NCBI RefSeq assembly: GCF_001625305.1
Contig: NW_017804254.1
Span: 1,572,399 to 1,636,398 of the forward strand
Source: Branchiostoma belcheri
Taxonomy: Eukaryota > Chordata > Leptocardii > Amphioxiformes > Branchiostomatidae
Length of the DNA stretch: 64,000 bases
Direction: 5' to 3'
Shown: piece after piece, positions 21,702 to 64,000 of the stretch
Numbering within the stretch: position 1 is the first letter of the stretch
Layout of the letters: each line of letters starts with the position of its first letter
Position numbers and translations under genes: made by a program
Notes under the pieces: model-generated
Database searches by the model: none
What the model was told of the DNA's origin: nothing
The model's input: only the letters and a program-made list of their open reading frames with translations

Positions 21702-21888
21702 GTATTATTAATCTCCAAGCAGATTCGGTGGGGCAAGGGGACTTTTTATTGGCCAGTCCTGTATCCATTGGCCGCCTGTATCCAACGTTCGTGGGGCGAA
21801 CGTTGGATACAGGCGGCCAATGGATACAGGACTGGCCAATAAAAAGTCCCCTTGCCCCACCGAATCTGCTTGGAGATTAAGGTATTAT
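21700..21888. mobile_element. Perfect palindromic MITE (171 bp) at the exon 1a splice donor, with 9-bp target duplication
   Basis: The element at 21709-21879 begins TAATCTCCAAGCAGATTCGG and is a perfect inverted repeat with two 83-bp arms around the 5-nt loop TGGGG. It is flanked by the direct repeat AGGTATTAT at 21700-21708 and 21880-21888. The left copy of that repeat contains the exon 1a donor (AAAG|GTATTA), so insertion left a second donor-like copy 180 bp downstream. The TIR matches the other CTCCAAGCAGA foldback elements. The 9-bp duplication and long arms fit a Mutator-type origin. Identical arms imply recent insertion. Confidence 0.9.
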
Positions 21889-22952
21889 AAAGTGAACGCC
21901 GTGATTTTATATCTTACAGTGTGTTTAGGGTGTTTTATTGGGGGTGTGGGGGAGGGGCGGGGTAGAAGTGCTACAGACAAATGCCTGTATACACAGAGGT
22001 CATGGCTAAAAGGGTGGGAAACAGCGGACCTTGCGTTGTATCGCTAACAACATTATCATACTGCGTATACCGGTGTTCAGGCACTATCTCTGATTGGGGA
22101 GGGGCCTTGAACTAACGGATGCATATCTTGCCCTATGAACTCTGTTTCCATTCCATTCACGGTCACGTTCAGTGACGTCTGCCCGGCGTGCCGCTCAGGT
22201 TCACTGATCGATAAGCATCGATCGTCGGCGCGTGAAGTCGAGCTGTCAGCGTCACAATACCGGAACGGTTCCCGCTGCTACGGACCCGCCCTTTCTAATG
22301 AATTGTTCATGCTGTACCCTAAGTAAAACAAACACATGTCACGCTAGCATCGTTTGTATCGACACGAAATGACAGTAGCTGCGCTTCGTTTAGGATATTT
22401 ATGGGGCAGAGCCAGGCGTGAGATACCAGTTGTATGTACGTGTACGTGTACAAACTTTGAAAGAGAGTTTCTTCTATACTGTACAGTAGTACTACCAAGG
22501 ATTTCGTACTACCACCAGCCGCCTACCTTCATTGGTATAACTGTCTTGCCCATTGAGGTCCCTAGGTGCGCTATTGAATTACATTGTAGTGTTTTGTACA
22601 CTACCGGTATTTAGATGACTCGCTATAGACTTTTTCCCTGACTATGCATTGGACACATCAAGCTTTCTCAGTTGCCGGTTCTGCCTAATTCACCGTTCTA
22701 AGTACCACTAGTGTTGCCTCATTTACGTCAAGAATTACGGTTCATTCAGTAGCAACCAACTGCCATCGCTCTGTTCCAGTCAGCATATTCAGGGCTATCA
22801 CTACAAGTAACGTTACTACTAGACTAGTTGAACGTTACTTACTGTATCAAAAAAGGCCATAACATCTTGCATCACTAGTATGTCATATATCCAATCATCT
22901 GCTTGGGCATTAGGCACAGATCTTACCTTCCTTTATCCGCTTGGACTTGGAG
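21889..22952. other. Intron between candidate exon 1a and exon 1b, left part
   Basis: No exon recognised. It is moderately GC-rich for the window and contains short ORFs without any protein motif. It could contain regulatory DNA for the downstream promoter, but nothing specific is identified. Confidence 0.35.
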
Positions 22953-23111
22953 ATATCTGCGTATTCTTCAAGAAGAGGACCGTGGCGACCTTTTTGATAT
23001 GCTCCGTTTTTTTCTGTCGCTACCCCAGGAAAAAAACCGAGGCATATATATGTATTACTGGAAAGGTCACAATCTTGCCCACCAACCTCTGCCTATAGAG
23101 TAATATCTGCG
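22953..23111. mobile_element. Degenerate CTCCAAGCAGA-family foldback element with intact 9-bp target duplication
   Basis: The direct repeat ATATCTGCG occurs at 22953-22961 and 23103-23111. The 141-bp element between them starts TATTCTTCAAGAAGAGG and ends CCTCTGCCTATAGAGTA, eroded versions of the family termini. Internal arms still pair partly (ATATGCTCCGTTTTTTTC against the complement around 23030). This is an older insertion than the 21709 copy. Confidence 0.65.
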
Positions 23112-23482
23112 CACGGGAAGTAAGACCGTTATGGGCGTAGGCGCGCATGACAGGCGTTGGCGTTTAGGTACCACGTTGTTAGCACTAGCAGGCTGTTACA
23201 CTAGACTACATGGAACTGAAAGGGAAGTTAGCCAAGCCACATACCAAACCCGTCCTTCCGTGTAGCCTGGTTATAACGTGGTACAAGTTTACTGTCCGCG
23301 CCTCAGTGGCGCCTACGCCTACGCCCATCTTCCTTCCTAGTGCGGATGTTGGAGGGAGGATTATACGGTACTTTAAATCTTCACGCAGCGCAGATGTTTA
23401 GTTCGCGAGAAGGTAGGTGCGAAGAGATGAAAAAAAAAAAAAAAACGTACAAACTATGATCCCGCAAAAACACAACGGACCC

Positions 23483-23580
23483 CCACATCTGCTTGGAGAC
23501 TACTTGTGCCTTTTGGACATCCTCGGACGCAGGCTACTCTCCGAGCAGAGATTTGGGTTTGGGGTTATTTTTTGCGTGCA
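23483..23580. repeat. Fragments of CTCCAAGCAGA-family elements
   Basis: A right end (CATCTGCTTGGAGACTA, near 23487) is followed about 35 bp later by a left end (TACTCTCCGAGCAGAGATTTGGGTTTGGGG, from 23535). The fragments are head-to-tail and have lost their partners. They show that this locus has received repeated insertions of one family. Confidence 0.6.
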
Positions 23581-24241
23581 CGTTTGTTATCTGTCTGTAT
23601 CTATCTATCTGTAAATATATTAATAAATTTGTATCACCCAGCCCTGCACCCAGCCTAAACCTCCTAGTATAAAACTCAATCCACACTGGGACAGTATTGT
23701 TAAAAAGTGTTCAAAAAGTCCATGTAAAGATTTTCTATACGCTCTAGCATGGAAGAAAAACCTCCATGGCTCTAGCAAGGACTCTAGCAATCTCTATACG
23801 AATCGGGCTTGTGCTGATTATCCATTGTGGCATATCAGACTACATCAGTTCTCGATTGCACAAAGGACTCACTCGGTTTCTTGCAACCTGCCAAAGGCCG
23901 TGCTAGGGCAGCCCCCTCTCTTGCCCTTTGCCCAGACGTGAGGTGTAACCCAATACGGACTGTCGATAAGAACAGCTGCCACGTAAATGTGCAGGACAAG
24001 GGGGCAGGACGGAACTCTCAGCGGGCGATCTGACTCACTTCCAGCTCCTTGCCTTCACAAAATTTCTTTATATAGTCTACTAGTATTGGTGAAAACAAAC
24101 AAACTCAAAGAAACAAGGATAATTTCCTCAACAACAGTGGAAGCTTGAGTTACGCCATTACCTGGAATCCTGAACAGGTTCAAAGCTTTTTAATAGTATA
24201 TTTGCGAAGTGTGTGGGAGAACCGGAAGTAGGAGGGAGGGG

Positions 24242-24266
24242 CTAAAAATTCGCGGCGCATATTTGG
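24242..24266 (+). promoter_or_regulatory. MEF2-like and CArG-like motifs upstream of ferlin exon 1b
   Basis: CTAAAAATTC (24242-24251) is one or two bases from the MEF2 consensus. GCATATTTGG (24257-24266) differs from a CArG box, CC(A/T)6GG, by one base. They lie about 100-120 bp before the ATG at 24365, in a locally GC-rich stretch with CGCGGCGC between them. Type-I ferlins are strongly expressed in muscle of vertebrates, so the pairing is suggestive, but short motifs occur by chance. Confidence 0.3.
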
Positions 24267-24364
24267 CCGCCTGGAGAATGTAGACAGCCCCGTGGACCGC
24301 TAGTTCTGACCCACGGAAGTTCTACAAACTACATCTGAGCACGGGTCTCTAGGACCGCTCAGAC

Positions 24365-63341
<38,977 letters not shown>

Positions 63342-63439
63342 GTAAGGCTTTTGATGGACGTGAAGTTTAAATACTCAATTACAGTCAAACTTGTGTAAGA
63401 CCCAGGGGACAGAATGGGAAGCAAAAGACAAATATGTTT

Positions 63440-63529
63440 CAACAATGTGTGTGTGTGTGTGTGCGTGTGTGTGTGTGTACAATGTATGTTTGTGTATGAG
63501 TGAGCATATACATGTATGTGTGTGTGTGT

Positions 63530-63613
<84 letters not shown>

Positions 63614-63694
63614 AATGTATGTTTGTGTATGAGTGAGCATATGTGTGTGTGTGTGTACAATGTATGTTTGTGTTTGAGTGAGCATATACATGTA

Positions 63695-63747
<53 letters not shown>

Positions 63748-63779
63748 AATGTATGTTTGTGTATGAGTGAGCATATACA

Positions 63780-63834
<55 letters not shown>

Positions 63835-63835
63835 A
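63440..63835. repeat. Compound (GT)n satellite with a recurring spacer, in the last ferlin intron seen
   Basis: Long (GT)n blocks are separated by a repeated spacer of about 40 bp (ACAATGTATGTTTGTGTATG plus AGTGAGCATATACATGTATG) at 63479, 63610, 63656 and 63745. Long Thr/His and Val/Cys frames here are artefacts of the dinucleotide. Confidence 0.95.
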
Positions 63836-64000
63836 AGCATGTGTACATGTGGAGTAATCCAACATAAACAACATATAAGAGCAGAAGTAGAAGACTTAAT
63901 ATAAATACCTATATGCTGAAGGAACAGAAAATGTATGTATTAATTATTTGAATTTATCGCTATAACATGACTGAAACCATTTCACCAGATTGTGCTTATT
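63836..64000 (+). other. Intron sequence to the right edge
   Basis: AT-rich. The final ferlin exon (short C-terminal tail and stop) is not seen and must lie further right. Confidence 0.6.

Noticed and set aside
21305..21768. Minus-strand ORFs of 80-143 codons overlapping exon 1a
   Set aside because: They run through the palindromic transposon and antisense to a clear C2 exon. No motif of their own.

Overview
This is eukaryotic nuclear DNA. It is intron-rich, AT-rich between exons, crowded with small foldback and MITE-type transposons, and carries one 20-N assembly gap. The genes are animal genes: a tandem TMEM45 (DUF716) cluster and a dysferlin/myoferlin-type ferlin with more than 50 coding exons. 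Unduplicated type-I ferlin architecture, dense chordate-style introns and the repeat load suggest an invertebrate chordate, most likely amphioxus (Branchiostoma). That species call is inference; no single sequence proves it.

Layout. 1-2.8 kb: two copies of a long AT-rich repeat and a LINE remnant. 2.9-4.1 kb: TMEM45-like copy A (+), without its first coding exon. 4.2-6.4 kb: interspersed repeats, including a TTAA-flanked MITE. 6.5-8.2 kb, 10.6-12.6 kb and 16.2-17.9 kb: three complete three-coding-exon TMEM45-like genes B, C and D (-), each 281 aa with identical exon lengths (211, 389 and 246 coding nt). C and D are a recent tandem duplication. 18-21.5 kb: intergenic, with a nest of foldback elements. 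21.6-63.3 kb: a single ferlin gene (+). It has two candidate alternative first exons (21590-21701 and 24365-24464) that splice in the same phase into a shared exon 2, then 51 further coding exons. The final few codons lie beyond the right edge.

The assembled ferlin reading frame from 24365 to 63341 is 5,991 nt (1,997 codons) with every exon junction in phase. The order is C2A, C2B, FerI, C2C, FerB/FerA region, DysF region, C2D, C2E, C2F, C2G and a C-terminal transmembrane helix. Ferlins are tail-anchored Ca2+/phospholipid-binding proteins of membrane fusion and repair. The TMEM45 genes are multipass membrane proteins without a firmly assigned activity, and nothing links the two families functionally beyond adjacency.

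The most notable observations are: (i) alternative C2A first exons that differ at a loop-1 Ca2+-ligand position, paralleling mammalian DYSF; (ii) a perfect 171-bp palindromic transposon whose 9-bp target duplication copies the upstream exon's splice donor; (iii) an exon 3' end plus its GTAAGG donor amplified about 14-fold in tandem; (iv) a duplicated 3' splice site whose upstream copy would give a stop; (v) near-identical last exons in all four TMEM45 copies despite diverged upstream exons, which suggests gene conversion.
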